NCBI RefSeq assembly: GCF_002607855.1
Contig: NZ_AWQQ01000049.1
Span: 35,925-99,924, forward strand
Direction: 5' to 3'
DNA: 64,000 bases
Origin: Desulforamulus profundi
Lineage (GTDB): Bacteria > Bacillota_B > Desulfotomaculia > Desulfotomaculales > Desulfotomaculaceae
The notes beneath the pieces are model-generated. The model saw only the letters and a program-made list of their open reading frames with translations, was not told the origin of the DNA and searched no databases. A program made the translations under genes and the position numbers. Below, one piece after another: positions 26,244 through 36,771 of this stretch (the stretch's first letter is position 1; each line of letters begins with the position of its first letter).

Positions 26244-27619
26244 TTACCAGCCGAAGAGACTGCTGACTTTACTGAAAAATCGTACCAGAGGCCGGTTCAG
26301 TTTTGCTTCCAACTCGTGTTTTTCAGCCTGCACCCGGCTCAGTTCCTGCTGGGTTAAACGGAGGGATTTCTGCAGGTCTTCTCCACCCTCCAGAGCCTCC
26401 TTCAGATCGTTGCTGAGCGTATTGATGTCCCTCTGCAGCTTGCGCTCTTCAATACTGGCCAGCTCTTGATATTTTTCAATTTTTTGTTTTAGCTCTACGA
26501 TTTCAGTCTGCAGTTCTGCCACCCTGGTGCTGTAGCGTTCCTTCAACTCAGCCAGCCGGGCCTTATTTTCCCGGTCCCGTTCCTTGTATTGTTGGAGCTT
26601 GGAAAACAAGCCTTCCAAACCGGTTTGATTTTTTTCGGCCAATTCTTTTAACCTTGCGCTTTCGTTTTCCATCTCCTTGCATTTGCGAACCCATAATCTG
26701 CACTGGTAGAGAATGCTGTTGGCCTTATTCTCTGTTCTCTCCAGTTCGTGCCTGTACCGTAAGATTTCCTTTTTGCGGAGGTTTAGCAGCAGGTCCTTTT
26801 CGGACAGCTGCGTTGCCAGGTGATTGTACTGTTCAACCACCGAGCCCTTTGGGCCAGTGCCGCGGCGGCTTCCCTCTGGGCTGAACCCAATTCATTTAAC
26901 TGCAGCACCATTTTCTCATTCTTTTGCAGCAGTTTGGACCGGTCATTTTGCCACTGTTTCTTTTGTTTGTTTAAAATATTTAAATACCGCTTTACCAGAT
27001 CATCGTACAATGCATGGCCCTGTTGATTATAAGTCCAAACATTGCCGCTTCTTTCGAAATAGGGAAATTTGTTTAACACTTGCTGCACGGTTGCCCTGGT
27101 GGTTTGCCGCCATTCATTGACACATTCGAAAACCTGCTGGGTGGACAGCCCCCCTTGATGCATCTTGAGCGCTTTGATGACCAGATGCTTTAAAGAATAC
27201 TGTTCTGCATCAACATTCCATTCGGTCAACCCCCAACTACCGTTATCCAATTGGACAAACCGCCCGTCCGGCATTAAAGCAGCCTCTTCGGCCAATTTCC
27301 GCACTCTCTTCTTTCTGGCCACAGGATTGGTTACCACCTGGCGCAGCCCGATAGGCTGCTGGCGTTTGATTAACATTTGATAAAAGTGATCGTTTTCGGG
27401 ATAACCCTGTAATTTTAAACGCCACTTGCCGTTTTCATCGCTATAAAAGCAGGCGTGTTGTTTTAAGCACAGTTTGATTTTTTCAATCACCTTAGCAGTT
27501 GAATAATCCTGCAGCATCTTCTTCTGTACATAGGGGGCGATTTCTTCAACGGATAATCCATCAAAGAAGAAAAGTGTCTTTTTTAAAACATCTGTTAGGG
27601 AATTAAGTTTTGTGGTCAC
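26244..27619 (-). CDS. Double winged-helix (HARE-HTH-like) plus coiled-coil protein (frame broken near 26841)
   Basis: About 458 residues after adding one G at GCTCGGTGG. Two similar ~60-residue blocks lie in the N-terminal half: LKKTLFFFDGLSVEEIAPYV ending FYSDENGKWRL (about 11-68), and IKALKMHQGGLSTQQVFECV ending ERSGNVWTY (about 148-205). Both look like HARE-HTH/RpoE-delta winged helices. The C-terminal half (about 215-440) is a long charged coiled coil ending LVRFFSKVSSLFGW. GTG start at 27619 with AAGGTGATGG upstream. No named family fits; a nucleoid or regulatory scaffold is possible. Single gene. Confidence 0.6.
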
Positions 27620-27889
27620 TGAACCCCATCACCTTCCTGTACTATAATTAAACGGCAAAAATAGAATTATATGCCTTTTCATACTTACTTATTCCCTTTC
27701 TCGTCGCAGTTCCCTGCCGCTTAATTGTAAAATTTTTCCTACAAGTTTCGGTGACTCTTTACAAAGGAGACTCAAAATCAGCACCATTCCTGAGATTTCT
27801 GTCGTTACACTTGGGAAAACAAAAAGTCCTGTCAGAAAAACGTAAATTGTTTAGTATAAGAACCTCCCTAAAAAAAGGTTGCTAAATGC

Positions 27890-27919
27890 TTGTAAATTTA
27901 GGTACAAGTAACATATAAT
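27890..27919 (+). promoter_or_regulatory. Promoter candidate for acuA
   Basis: TTGTAA, 18-base spacer, TATAAT, about 75 bases upstream of the acuA start. The rest of the gap 27620-27991 holds no recognisable gene. Confidence 0.55.
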
Positions 27920-27991
27920 AAATTAAAAGGTCGTTTTTTAAACCTTAACGGTCGGTAATCCTGTCTAAGTTGTAAGTAAGGGGGGATCACG

Positions 27992-28653
27992 ATGAGTATT
28001 GCCTTCAGCCCTGATACCAAAAGACCAAACAACAATAAGGTGATTAAAATGGAAAACGGTGTGCTCAGAACATCCAGAGGCATTATTCATATGGAGGTCC
28101 CTGTAGCAGCGATTACATCTCTCGCTTAACCATGGACCCCGGTCTGAAAAATTTCCGCCCCCCCGCCAGGCAGCAGGAAGCATTAATGCTCATTTCCGAC
28201 CTGCCGGAAGGCAAAGTCTTCATTGCCAGGTTTCAGGACAAAATCATCGGTTATGTAACTTTTCATGCCCCTGATGAGTACAGCCGGTGGAGCAAGCACC
28301 CTTACGTCCTTGAGTTAGGCGCCGTGGAAGTAAGCCCGGAATGGAGAAACGATAAAATTGCCCATTATTTACTTATGGCGGCCTTTTCCCACAACTTTGT
28401 GGAAGACCATATCGTTGTTACCATTGTATTTTGCTGGCATTGGGATTTGAAAAACAGCGGCCTCACCATGATGAACTACCAAAAGATGATGACCCGACTG
28501 TTTTCTGCTGTAGGGTTGATGAAAATGGCTACCGACGATCCGGACATCACGGAACATCCCGCCAATGTGTTGATGGTTAGGTTTGGCAAAAATGTGCCAA
28601 AGGAAGCCATCCAGCGATTTGAAAAACTGACCTTCCTAAACCGGGGCCGATGA
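27992..28653 (+). CDS. acuA: Acetoin utilization/acetyltransferase AcuA (frame broken near 28095)
   Basis: GNAT-family protein acetyltransferase that in Bacillus acetylates and switches off acetyl-CoA synthetase. The N-terminal part reads NGVLRTSRGIIHMEG, then one G is missing (GAGGTCCC). After that come SSDYISRLTMDPGLKNFRPP, ARQQEALMLISDLPEGKVFI, the GNAT core VLELGAVEVSPEWRNDKIAH (acetyl-CoA loop) and WHWDLKNSG, PDITEHPANVLMVRFGKNV. Repaired length is about 220 residues, close to the 210 of Bacillus AcuA. AAGGGGGG is six bases before the ATG. acuB is absent and acuC-like is 27 kb away, so it is a stand-alone unit. Confidence 0.88.
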
Positions 28654-28656
28654 TTT

Positions 28657-28695
28657 GAGAAGTGAGATGTGAGAGGATAGAGGTGAGAAATCTTA
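28657..28695 (+). repeat. Single arm of the GAGAAGTGAGA repeat
   Basis: TTTGAGAAGTGAGATGTGAG followed by AGGATAGAGGTGAGAAATC, closely like the left arm at 24093 and the complement of its right arm. Directly follows acuA. Confidence 0.6.
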
Positions 28696-28756
28696 CGTCT
28701 ATAGGCTATTTCTTTGATAAAGTAGTTGGGTGTATCATTTATTAATTTCAAAAAAT

Positions 28757-28792
28757 TTAAGTCCACGGAGGTATGCCCCGTGGACTTTTTGC
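28757..28792. terminator. Terminator between acuA and guaB
   Basis: AAGTCCACGG pairs with CCGTGGACTT, with TTTTT on the plus side and A-rich/T-rich flanks; serves convergent genes. Confidence 0.85.
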
Positions 28793-30280
<1,488 letters not shown>

Positions 30281-30357
30281 TCAAAAATTATATTCGTTTA
30301 TTATATCACAGGTAGTTTAACGATACTAGGAAATTGTCATTATAAAGACCTTAAACC

Positions 30358-30750
30358 CTACCATTTTATCCTGAGCAGTCTGCCCGGTAGAAAAGACCTG
30401 AGGATAAAGCTCTTTAATTTGAGCCTTAAAACGCGGCGGACAGGTTCAAATAAGATGGCCAATCCAACAAAGTCTGTCAATAACCCGGGCGTCAAAAGCA
30501 GCAGACCGCTGGCCAGTACCAGCAGACCGTCCAATAAAGAAGTGGTGGGTACCTGCCCCAGGGATATTTCCTGCTTGATCTTGCCCACCACCGCAAACCC
30601 CTGGGTCCTGACCAGGAAAATGCCCAGTAATCCCAGAACAATCAAGATTCCCAGGGTGGTCCAAAAACCAAACCGCCTTCCCGTTTCAACCAGGATCAGC
30701 ATTTCGATGATGGGAACAGCCAGGAGTAAGATCAAAAATCTTCGCAACAA
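30358..30750 (-). CDS. fxsA: FxsA family membrane protein
   Basis: A ~130-residue polytopic membrane protein of the FxsA family (named for phage-T7 exclusion suppression in E. coli). It shows the typical IEMLILVETGRRFGFWTTLG start, a second helix (ILIVLGLLGIFLVRTQGF), the GQVPTTSLLDGLLVLASGLL block and PGLLTDFVGLAILFEPVRR. GGGAGG followed nine bases later by TTG at 30750 sets the start; the frame extends further but without a site. Cellular role is unclear in Firmicutes. It follows guaB's promoter side and is read in the same direction. Confidence 0.85.
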   Translation of the reverse strand: MLRRFLILLLAVPIIEMLILVETGRRFGFWTTLGILIVLGLLGIFLVRTQGFAVVGKIKQEISLGQVPTTSLLDGLLVLASGLLLLTPGLLTDFVGLAILFEPVRRVLRLKLKSFILRSFLPGRLLRIKW

Positions 30751-30861
30751 AGATAAAAACCTCCCGTACTTAAACAACTGATTAAGCAGTACCCTCGGAA
30801 AAAGAGACCCCTTTCCGCGAGGGCAACGGGAAGTGAGTCTGAGTTTTATGCAAATAAGAAA

Positions 30862-31086
30862 TTAGTCTTGTCCCATAATGGAGCCAATGCCACGGGTCCA
30901 AAAATGTTCTTTTAAATAGCCGATACATTTGGGCTTTACACCGAATTCCTCTGCCATTTCTTCGTCAGACCTGTTATTCTTTATACCGTCAATCAGAGCA
31001 TTAAAGTTTACACCCACTTCATTGGCCTTGGTTTCCAAACTGGGCTCCGTACTCCAGGGAACTCTGGATCTGAGATACTCTTCCAT
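30862..31086 (-). CDS. Small HTH-like protein, unknown
   Basis: A 74-residue acidic protein with a predicted helix-turn-helix: DEEMAEEFGVKPKCIGYLKE (about 40-60), the pattern of a short resolvase/LuxR-like HTH. It begins MEEYLRSRVPWSTEPS and ends IGSIMGQD. GGGGAGGGA precedes the ATG by eight bases. No family name known; it may be a small DNA-binding protein. Single gene, with its own 5' region. Confidence 0.6.
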   Translation of the reverse strand: MEEYLRSRVPWSTEPSLETKANEVGVNFNALIDGIKNNRSDEEMAEEFGVKPKCIGYLKEHFWTRGIGSIMGQD

Positions 31087-31204
31087 AAAATCTTTCCCTC
31101 CCCGCTGACTTGTTAAACCTAGTTTTTCTCGGCGGGGAGTCGATTATCCATGAAAAACAAAAACCACCCTGGGGGGGGCTATAAATGATATCCTATTTTT
31201 TCCT

Positions 31205-31393
31205 CTATTTGATCTGATCAATTACAGTCCGGTAAAAATGCTGCCAGGGGGGCGAGAGGTGACCGAGGTTCTCTGGTTCTCGGGACAAAAGTTCTGTTTC
31301 AACCGCCTGGTTGCCGGGATTGTCACCTTTGACCCGCGCTCTTTTTTGATGTAGCCTCTTCTTTTTCTTTTTATCCTCTTTTTTCTTCGACAT
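31205..31393 (-). CDS. Small Lys-rich basic protein, unknown
   Basis: A 62-residue ORF starting MSKKKEDKKKKKRLHQKRAR, with a basic N-terminal third and a neutral end PPWQHFYRTVIDQIK. AGAGG is eight bases upstream of the ATG. It ends upstream... in the minus direction it follows the SNF2 remnant by 24 bases. Low-complexity composition makes this less certain than other small genes here. Confidence 0.45.
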   Translation of the reverse strand: MSKKKEDKKKKKRLHQKRARVKGDNPGNQAVETELLSREPENLGHLSPPWQHFYRTVIDQIK

Positions 31394-31417
31394 CTGCCGT
31401 TACCTCTTTATACTCCT

Positions 31418-32917
31418 TTATGCCCCTATCCATTCCTTACGCAGGGCAAAAATTTCTCTTATTTCCTTCGTGGAAAGTTCCGTAATCCATGTTTCTCCGC
31501 CACAGACAATCTGCTGGTTCAAATCCTGCTTTTGCTCAATCATTTCGTCAATCCTTTCTTCCAGGGTACCCGGGCTAATAAATTTATGAACCTGTACCAT
31601 CCGTCGCTGTCCAATCCGGTGGGAACGGTCGGTGGCCTGGTTTTCTACCGCCGGGTTCCACCAGCGGTCAAAGTGAAAGACATGATTGGCAGCGGTCAGG
31701 TTTAGCCCCAGCCCTCCCGCCTTCAAGGACAGAATAAAAATGTTGCAGGCTTCTTTGCCAACCAGAGACCGGTCCTGAAAACGAGCGATCATTTCGTCTC
31801 GTTGTACCCTGGGTGTCCCGCCATGGAGAAAGAAAACCCTCTCACGCAATTCTTTCTCAATAATTTGCTGAAGCATTTGCCCCATTCCCAAAAACTGAGT
31901 AAATATCAGACAGCGGTCTCCTTCCTTCCGGAGTTCCTCCACCATTTCCAAAAGGCGTTGAACCTTGTTAGAACGTTCCCTCGGTTTTACAGGAAGAGTT
32001 TGAATTCAGGAATTCCCAGGTTTCGTCCTCGGTTAATGCAGTACGCAGTCTGTCCGGTATGCCTGTACTTCTTCCCTTTTGATCCGCCAACCAGGGGATG
32101 AGTTTGATCCATTTTTTCGTGTCCTGGTGTATCCTCCCCAAATGAGGTATCCATTCAGGGGGCATTTTTTCGCCAGCCTGAAAATCAGTCCCTTCTTCAA
32201 GTTGCGCCGGCCCCCAAACGACCAGGCGGCTCGGGTCCTGCTGATCCTGAAGCAGTATGTTCAGCTGCCAGGGCGTATTTTCAGACGGCTCTATAATTTG
32301 CAGGCAGGTCCGGAAAGGGGTCAGATCCCTTTTCCAGCCAATGGCCTCCAGCCACTCCTCTTCATCGGAGATAACAGGGGGCAGGTTTGCTCCGGATTGC
32401 AGCAGGGGATATTGGCCTGCAAGTTCGTCCCAGCACTTGCGGACCTGTTGATTTTGTTCTATCAGCTCATTTATAATCCCGTCTGTCCAGTCCGACAGAT
32501 AGGGCAGGTTTGCTCCGGTCTCTAAATCCGACGGCCAATCCAGTCTCCACCCCCGCCGGTCCGCCTGCCACCCGGCAAAGTCCGGTCGCCACCGGCCCTC
32601 TGCCAGAATCTCCTTAATAACCGGCGCATATTCCCGGAGTCGGATGATTTCTTCGCTCCACTGCCAGTCCACAGCCCTTATATGAGGGGGCTCAGCAAAA
32701 AAGTCCAATGCCTGACGGGGTGACAGATAAATGCCTGTCCAATTCTTATGCTGTATGGTTTCGATAAAGGAACCGTAAAAGGAAGGCCGGTGCCAGGCAA
32801 AGAGACAAAATTTTAAATCCGTTACGCCAAACTGGTAGACTTGTCCCTTTATTTGCTGCTCTCCCCAAACGAAGAATCCTCCCCGGGGCGGCCAGGTAGT
32901 TAATAAACTCGTCCCAT
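31418..32917 (-). pseudogene. SNF2-family helicase (YwqA-like) missing its ATPase lobe
   Basis: From 32917 the frame reads TTWPPRGGFFVWGEQQ, the start of the bacterial SNF2-associated domain, and continues through QALDFFAEPPHIRAVDWQ to [13 protein letters not shown] near 31995. There it breaks and resumes at 31960 in another frame as [20 protein letters not shown], the helicase C-terminal lobe, with [28 protein letters not shown] and the motif [18 protein letters not shown]. The whole first RecA-like lobe with Walker A and DEAH (about 400-430 residues) is gone, so the product cannot be an active translocase. Its start overlaps the end of the SWIM gene, as in ywqB-ywqA of Bacillus. Confidence 0.8.
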
Positions 32918-34416
32918 TCCCGGCCCAGTTTTAATTTCTTATAAAGGGATCGTAATTTCTTAAGCAGTTTTACCGCTTCTTGGTAGGACTTGCGGTTTTT
33001 GCTTTCAATGAGCCTGGCGGCCCACTGGTGATACAGGGGCAGTAAGGCCGCGGGGTCCTTGTTTTCCAGCAGACGGGAATCAGCCGGCGATATATCGGCA
33101 GAATCACTGGCATATAAAATATTCAATTCCACCCAGTCTCTGTACAGCTTTAATTGTAGGAGCAGGTCGGCATAAAACCGGCGGCTTCTGGGTAGCCAGG
33201 TCTTGAGAACCCGTAAGGCCTCTTCCTGAACGCCGCTTTCTCCGGCTGCATCGTTCCAGTACTCACAGAGGATTTCAAATTCATGTCTGTCCGTGTGCTC
33301 AGCCCGAGGTAATAACCATCTCAACCATTCCAAAAGCCGCTGCCAATCTCCGACTCGCCGGAAGGAAGACAGATATTCAAACAAATCTCTTACCCTCAAG
33401 TTATCTAATTCTTGCAGAATAGACCGGGCTGCCGCGTCCTCGTTCTCCAACACCTTAAAGAAAACAAGGCCAAGTCCCGCCTTGTACCGATCCGGTGAAG
33501 GCGTAAGCAGCTTCCTTTTTAAGAAGGCCGTTTCCCTTTCCACCAGGGCAGGATGATACAGGATCGTCCCCCACAATACCCCGTGGATAAACCTCCAATC
33601 AAAAAGAGTCTGAGATGGTTGAAAATAGTGTTCTTGGACGGTCTCCAGGATCTTTTGTAAAAAAGGCCGCAAAACCTCTTTTTGTTCAATGGTAATTTTC
33701 GGTATATGATTTAATAACTCTTGCTCACAACGTTCGCAATAGGCCGGTTGGGAAGCAGTAAGAGAAAACCACTGGTGAGTCCGGTTGATCTTTTCCAAAC
33801 GGTCCATGAGAAACAAAACGCTATGCAACCGGAATATTTCCCGTAGAGTAACAGGCCATCCGGAACTATGGGAAAACATCTTTTCCTGAAATTTTTCATA
33901 TATGCCGGAAAAAACCAGATAATACTGTAACCCGTCCAGAAACTTATAACGAGAATGCTCATGTAGATTGATCATCTGCCCGTATACCAGTTCAAAATAG
34001 TGATGCCAGGCTTCCACCGAATCTTTCGGAAGCGGTTTTTTGACAGTGGTTTTGTCAAGTAATTCGACCGTCTTCTTTGCTGCTTGCTGCTTACGGTGTT
34101 CCTTGGCCTCTGCTAAAAAGGTGTCCGGCCATCGGTGACTGGAGTACAGGTAAAAAAAGACAGCAGCCAGGTGACTGCAGAAATCCTTTGCTCCGCAGGT
34201 GCAATAACTTTCCAGAAAATCATTCACGTCAATGGTGGCGGTATAGTATTGGTAGTCCCGAACCTGCGCTTGCACACTGTCACCATTGATCTGAACTGCT
34301 TTTAGCCTGCATTTCTTAAACTGCTCCAATCCCTCTTCAAGGGTAAATAAATCCACATATTCTTTAATGTTCTCAACCAGGTTTAAGAATTTTTCTTTTG
34401 AAAGTTTAGCAAACAT
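32900..34416 (-). CDS. SWIM zinc-finger protein (YwqB-like), frame broken near 32913
   Basis: A ~505-residue protein with the SWIM zinc motif CTCGAKDFCSHLAAVFFYLY (CxCx-n-CxH, about 92-111), preceded by YYTATIDVNDFLESY. The rest is a long helical region. The frame as given runs on to 32746, but with one G added at ATGGGACG it would stop at TAA 32902-32900, and the same base creates an ATG start for the SNF2 gene (ATGGGGACG). This overlap matches the ywqB-ywqA arrangement. SWIM domains bind nucleic acid or partner helicases. The partner here is decayed, so the function may be relaxed. Confidence 0.75.
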
Positions 34417-34505
34417 TTCCTGTACCTCAATTGATTAATTCTATTTGGTTATGACACCTTACCCGGCAGAAAACAATGTTGTTTCTGTATCTCCTTCGGG
34501 ACCGG

Positions 34506-35132
34506 TCAACTTTCATCAGGCAAATGGCAGGTGTCATTAAACAGTTCCAAAATGGCTTTGTCCGAACCGTGGTATTTCAGAATGGTTAATGAGACGTTAT
34601 CCAAACGTAATTTCCAAAAAAAATTCAAATCCAACCCCAGGGCAATGCCCACGATAATTCGGATGACCCCGCCGTGGGCCGCCACCACAACCGTTTCCCC
34701 GGCATGGCGGTTGAGGATATCGGTGATGGCCCTGGTGCAGCGGTCCACCACCTGCTGCAGCCGTTCTCCGGCGGGAATCTGGGTGGTTAACGGGGTGGTC
34801 CACCACTGGGTGCTGAGTTCGCCGTAGGCTTCGGCAATTTCCTTAAAGGTAAGACCTTCCCACTGGCCGAAATTGATTTCCCGCAATTCCGGCAGGTAGT
34901 AGACGGTTCCCTGGTGGGGTTCCGCCAGAATTTCGGCGGTTTCCCTGGCCCGGGACAAATCGCTGCTGTAGAAGGCATCTATTTTCAGGCTGCTGAGGCG
35001 TGCCGCCAGGGTTCTGGCCTGTTCTCTGCCGCGCTCAGTCAGCGGAATGTCCGAGTGGCCCTGAAATTTTCCACCGGCGTTCCAGGCTGTTTCGCCATGA
35101 CGCACCAGGTAGATCCCGGTCTTCACCGTCAT
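34506..35132 (-). CDS. cobC: Alpha-ribazole phosphatase / histidine phosphatase CobC
   Basis: Phosphoglycerate-mutase-fold phosphatase. The catalytic motif LVRHGETAWN is at about residues 8-17, SDLSRARETAEIL near 58, the second acid base region REINFGQWEGL near 84, and AAHGGVIRIIVG near 150. About 208 residues. Its place directly downstream of cobU (14 bases) supports the cobalamin-specific alpha-ribazole-5'-phosphate role over a general phosphatase. AGAAAGGA is upstream; ATG at 35132 or GTG two codons on could be the true start. Confidence 0.82.
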   Translation of the reverse strand: MTVKTGIYLVRHGETAWNAGGKFQGHSDIPLTERGREQARTLAARLSSLKIDAFYSSDLSRARETAEILAEPHQGTVYYLPELREINFGQWEGLTFKEIAEAYGELSTQWWTTPLTTQIPAGERLQQVVDRCTRAITDILNRHAGETVVVAAHGGVIRIIVGIALGLDLNFFWKLRLDNVSLTILKYHGSDKAILELFNDTCHLPDES

Positions 35133-35146
35133 CAATCCTTTCTCTG

Positions 35147-35719
35147 TTAAATGGTAGATGCTCGGGATTTTAATTCAATGGGCAGCCCCGCTGCCACAAA
35201 GTAAACCTCATCGGCATATTGAGCCATCAGCTGATTGGCTGCACCGGCCACATCCCGGAAGGCACGGCCCAACGGGTTATCCGGCACCAATCCCAGGCCC
35301 ACTTCATTGCTTACCACAATGACACTGGACGGTCTGCCTTGACAGGTAATAGCCAGTTGACCAACAAGATTTAACATATATTTCTCCTTGTCCGGCCAGG
35401 GGGTGCCGGAACCGGGTACAGCATCGTTCAATAATAAATTGGTTAACCAAAGAGTAAGGCAATCCAGCAGCAGGACATCGTACCGGTTTGCTGACTCCTC
35501 CACTGCTTCAATGACATGCAGTGTTTCCTCTCTGGTATCCCAGATGGCCGGACGCCTTTCCCGGTGAACCTGCACCCGCCGGGCCATTTCCTCATCATAA
35601 ACTGCCGCAGTGGCCAGGTAAAGGATTTTATTCCCCCGCTGATGGGCCAAGCTCTCTGCAAACTGACTTTTGCCGCTGCGGCTGCCGCCTAAAACCAGGA
35701 CCAGTTTTCCATGATTCAT
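35147..35719 (-). CDS. cobU: Bifunctional adenosylcobinamide kinase/guanylyltransferase CobU
   Basis: Phosphorylates adenosylcobinamide and transfers GMP to it in nucleotide-loop assembly of B12. P-loop LVLGGSRSGKSQFAE (about 6-20), LATAAVYDEEMARRVQVHRE with the guanylylated His region, WDTREE, LLLDCLTLWLTNLL and VVSNEVGLGLVPDNPLGRAF are all present. 190 residues, normal. The start ATG at 35719 follows AAGGACAG. Upstream codons in frame lack a site. With cobC it forms a two-gene unit; cobS and cobT are not in the window. Confidence 0.93.
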   Translation of the reverse strand: MNHGKLVLVLGGSRSGKSQFAESLAHQRGNKILYLATAAVYDEEMARRVQVHRERRPAIWDTREETLHVIEAVEESANRYDVLLLDCLTLWLTNLLLNDAVPGSGTPWPDKEKYMLNLVGQLAITCQGRPSSVIVVSNEVGLGLVPDNPLGRAFRDVAGAANQLMAQYADEVYFVAAGLPIELKSRASTI

Positions 35720-35873
35720 TTGAGCTGTCCTTCCTTGTCGTTGCATATCGCATCAAATTCCATTATGATGGGTTTGGTAGGTATAATAATTCCTTTACTT
35801 GATTTCTTCCAGTACCGGGAAAACTCCTGCCATTCATGATGTATTTTGTTGCAATATACCGGAGGATAAAAAG

Positions 35874-36398
35874 GTGGTTCTAAACAGAGTCCTGCAGTTT
35901 TGGCACGCTCTCTTCAGCAAAGTGGGGCCAGGTGAAATAAGCTTTGTCAAAACGCATTTAAATCCTGAAGAACAGTCCCTGTTTTTTAGCATGGACCGGC
36001 CAACCCAAACCCACTGTGTAAGGGTGGCCCGGACCTGCTTAAAGTTATTGCCTGAGTATCCCCAGGTAAACAGAAGACTGCTCATGAAAGCCGCCCTATT
36101 GCATGACGTGGGCAAACCCGCCAATCTTATTAAAACCATGGACAAGGTTTTCATCGTAGTCATGACAACGCTGGCACCAAGGCTGTATGACAGGATGCTG
36201 CGGCAAAAACTTTTCTACGGACATTTTTTTCAGGCCGCCGCCGCACACGCCAATCACCCGCAGGCCGGGGCCGCCATTGCCAGGCGGGTCAACCTGTCCC
36301 CGGATGTGGTCTGTCTCATCGAGAACCATCACCGGCCGCAACAGGCCGGGGATCCTCCGGAACTGCAGATTCTCAGGCAAGCGGATGCTTTGCATTAA
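35874..36398 (+). CDS. HD-domain phosphohydrolase
   Basis: A 174-residue HD-superfamily protein. TQTHCVRVARTCLKLLPEY supplies the first His, KAALLHDVGKPAN the HD pair (about 81-93), and AHANHPQAGAAIARRVN and LIENHH later metal ligands. GTG start at 35874 was chosen because GGAGG is eight bases upstream; the frame is open earlier but without similarity. The substrate is unknown; relatives hydrolyse nucleotides or phosphodiesters. It is transcribed divergently from cobU. Confidence 0.8.
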   Translation: MVLNRVLQFWHALFSKVGPGEISFVKTHLNPEEQSLFFSMDRPTQTHCVRVARTCLKLLPEYPQVNRRLLMKAALLHDVGKPANLIKTMDKVFIVVMTTLAPRLYDRMLRQKLFYGHFFQAAAAHANHPQAGAAIARRVNLSPDVVCLIENHHRPQQAGDPPELQILRQADALH

Positions 36399-36410
36399 TT
36401 GAAGTGAAAT

Positions 36411-36435
36411 AAAAACACCGCCTGAGGCGGTTTTA
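36411..36435. terminator. Terminator between the HD gene and the coiled-coil gene
   Basis: ACCGCC-TGA-GGCGGT with AAAAA before and TTTT after; suits both convergent genes. Confidence 0.75.
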
Positions 36436-36437
36436 CA

Positions 36438-36704
36438 TTACATTTCCGTCAGAATGTCCTCCAGCCGGTTCTGTAACTCGACAATTCTGCGGTTTTGTTT
36501 CAATAAGCTCTGGGCATATCGGTAATTGTCTTTGTGAAGCTTGCGGTTTTCCTTCTCCAATCGGGTGACAAAGGTGGATTTATCCTTTTCGATTTTCTCT
36601 ATCAAGTTCATTAACACCCGACGGCTAAGCCGAAGCTGCTCTATTTTTTCTTCCAGTTCCTGAATCCGCTTCTGCAGATACTGAAGATCCGCATTGCCGT
36701 TCAA
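36438..36704 (-). CDS. Coiled-coil protein, unknown
   Basis: An 88-residue protein almost wholly coiled coil: LQYLQKRIQELEEKIEQLRL and LEKENRKLHKDNYRYAQSLL heptads, ending RLEDILTEM. The TTG start at 36704 has GGGGTGG four bases upstream; an upstream extension in frame is not protein-like. No recognised family. It precedes the terminator above and is 67 bases downstream of the aminotransferase gene. Confidence 0.5.
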   Translation of the reverse strand: MNGNADLQYLQKRIQELEEKIEQLRLSRRVLMNLIEKIEKDKSTFVTRLEKENRKLHKDNYRYAQSLLKQNRRIVELQNRLEDILTEM

Positions 36705-36771
36705 AACAACACCACCCCTTAAATCCCGCTTACAGTAGTATATGCTAGGGGGTGATGTTGTAGACATTCAA

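Noticed and set aside
32746..32899. C-terminal extension of the SWIM protein
   Set aside because: This stretch in the neighbouring frame encodes the start of the SNF2 protein (GGFFVWGE); the extension arises from a missing G.
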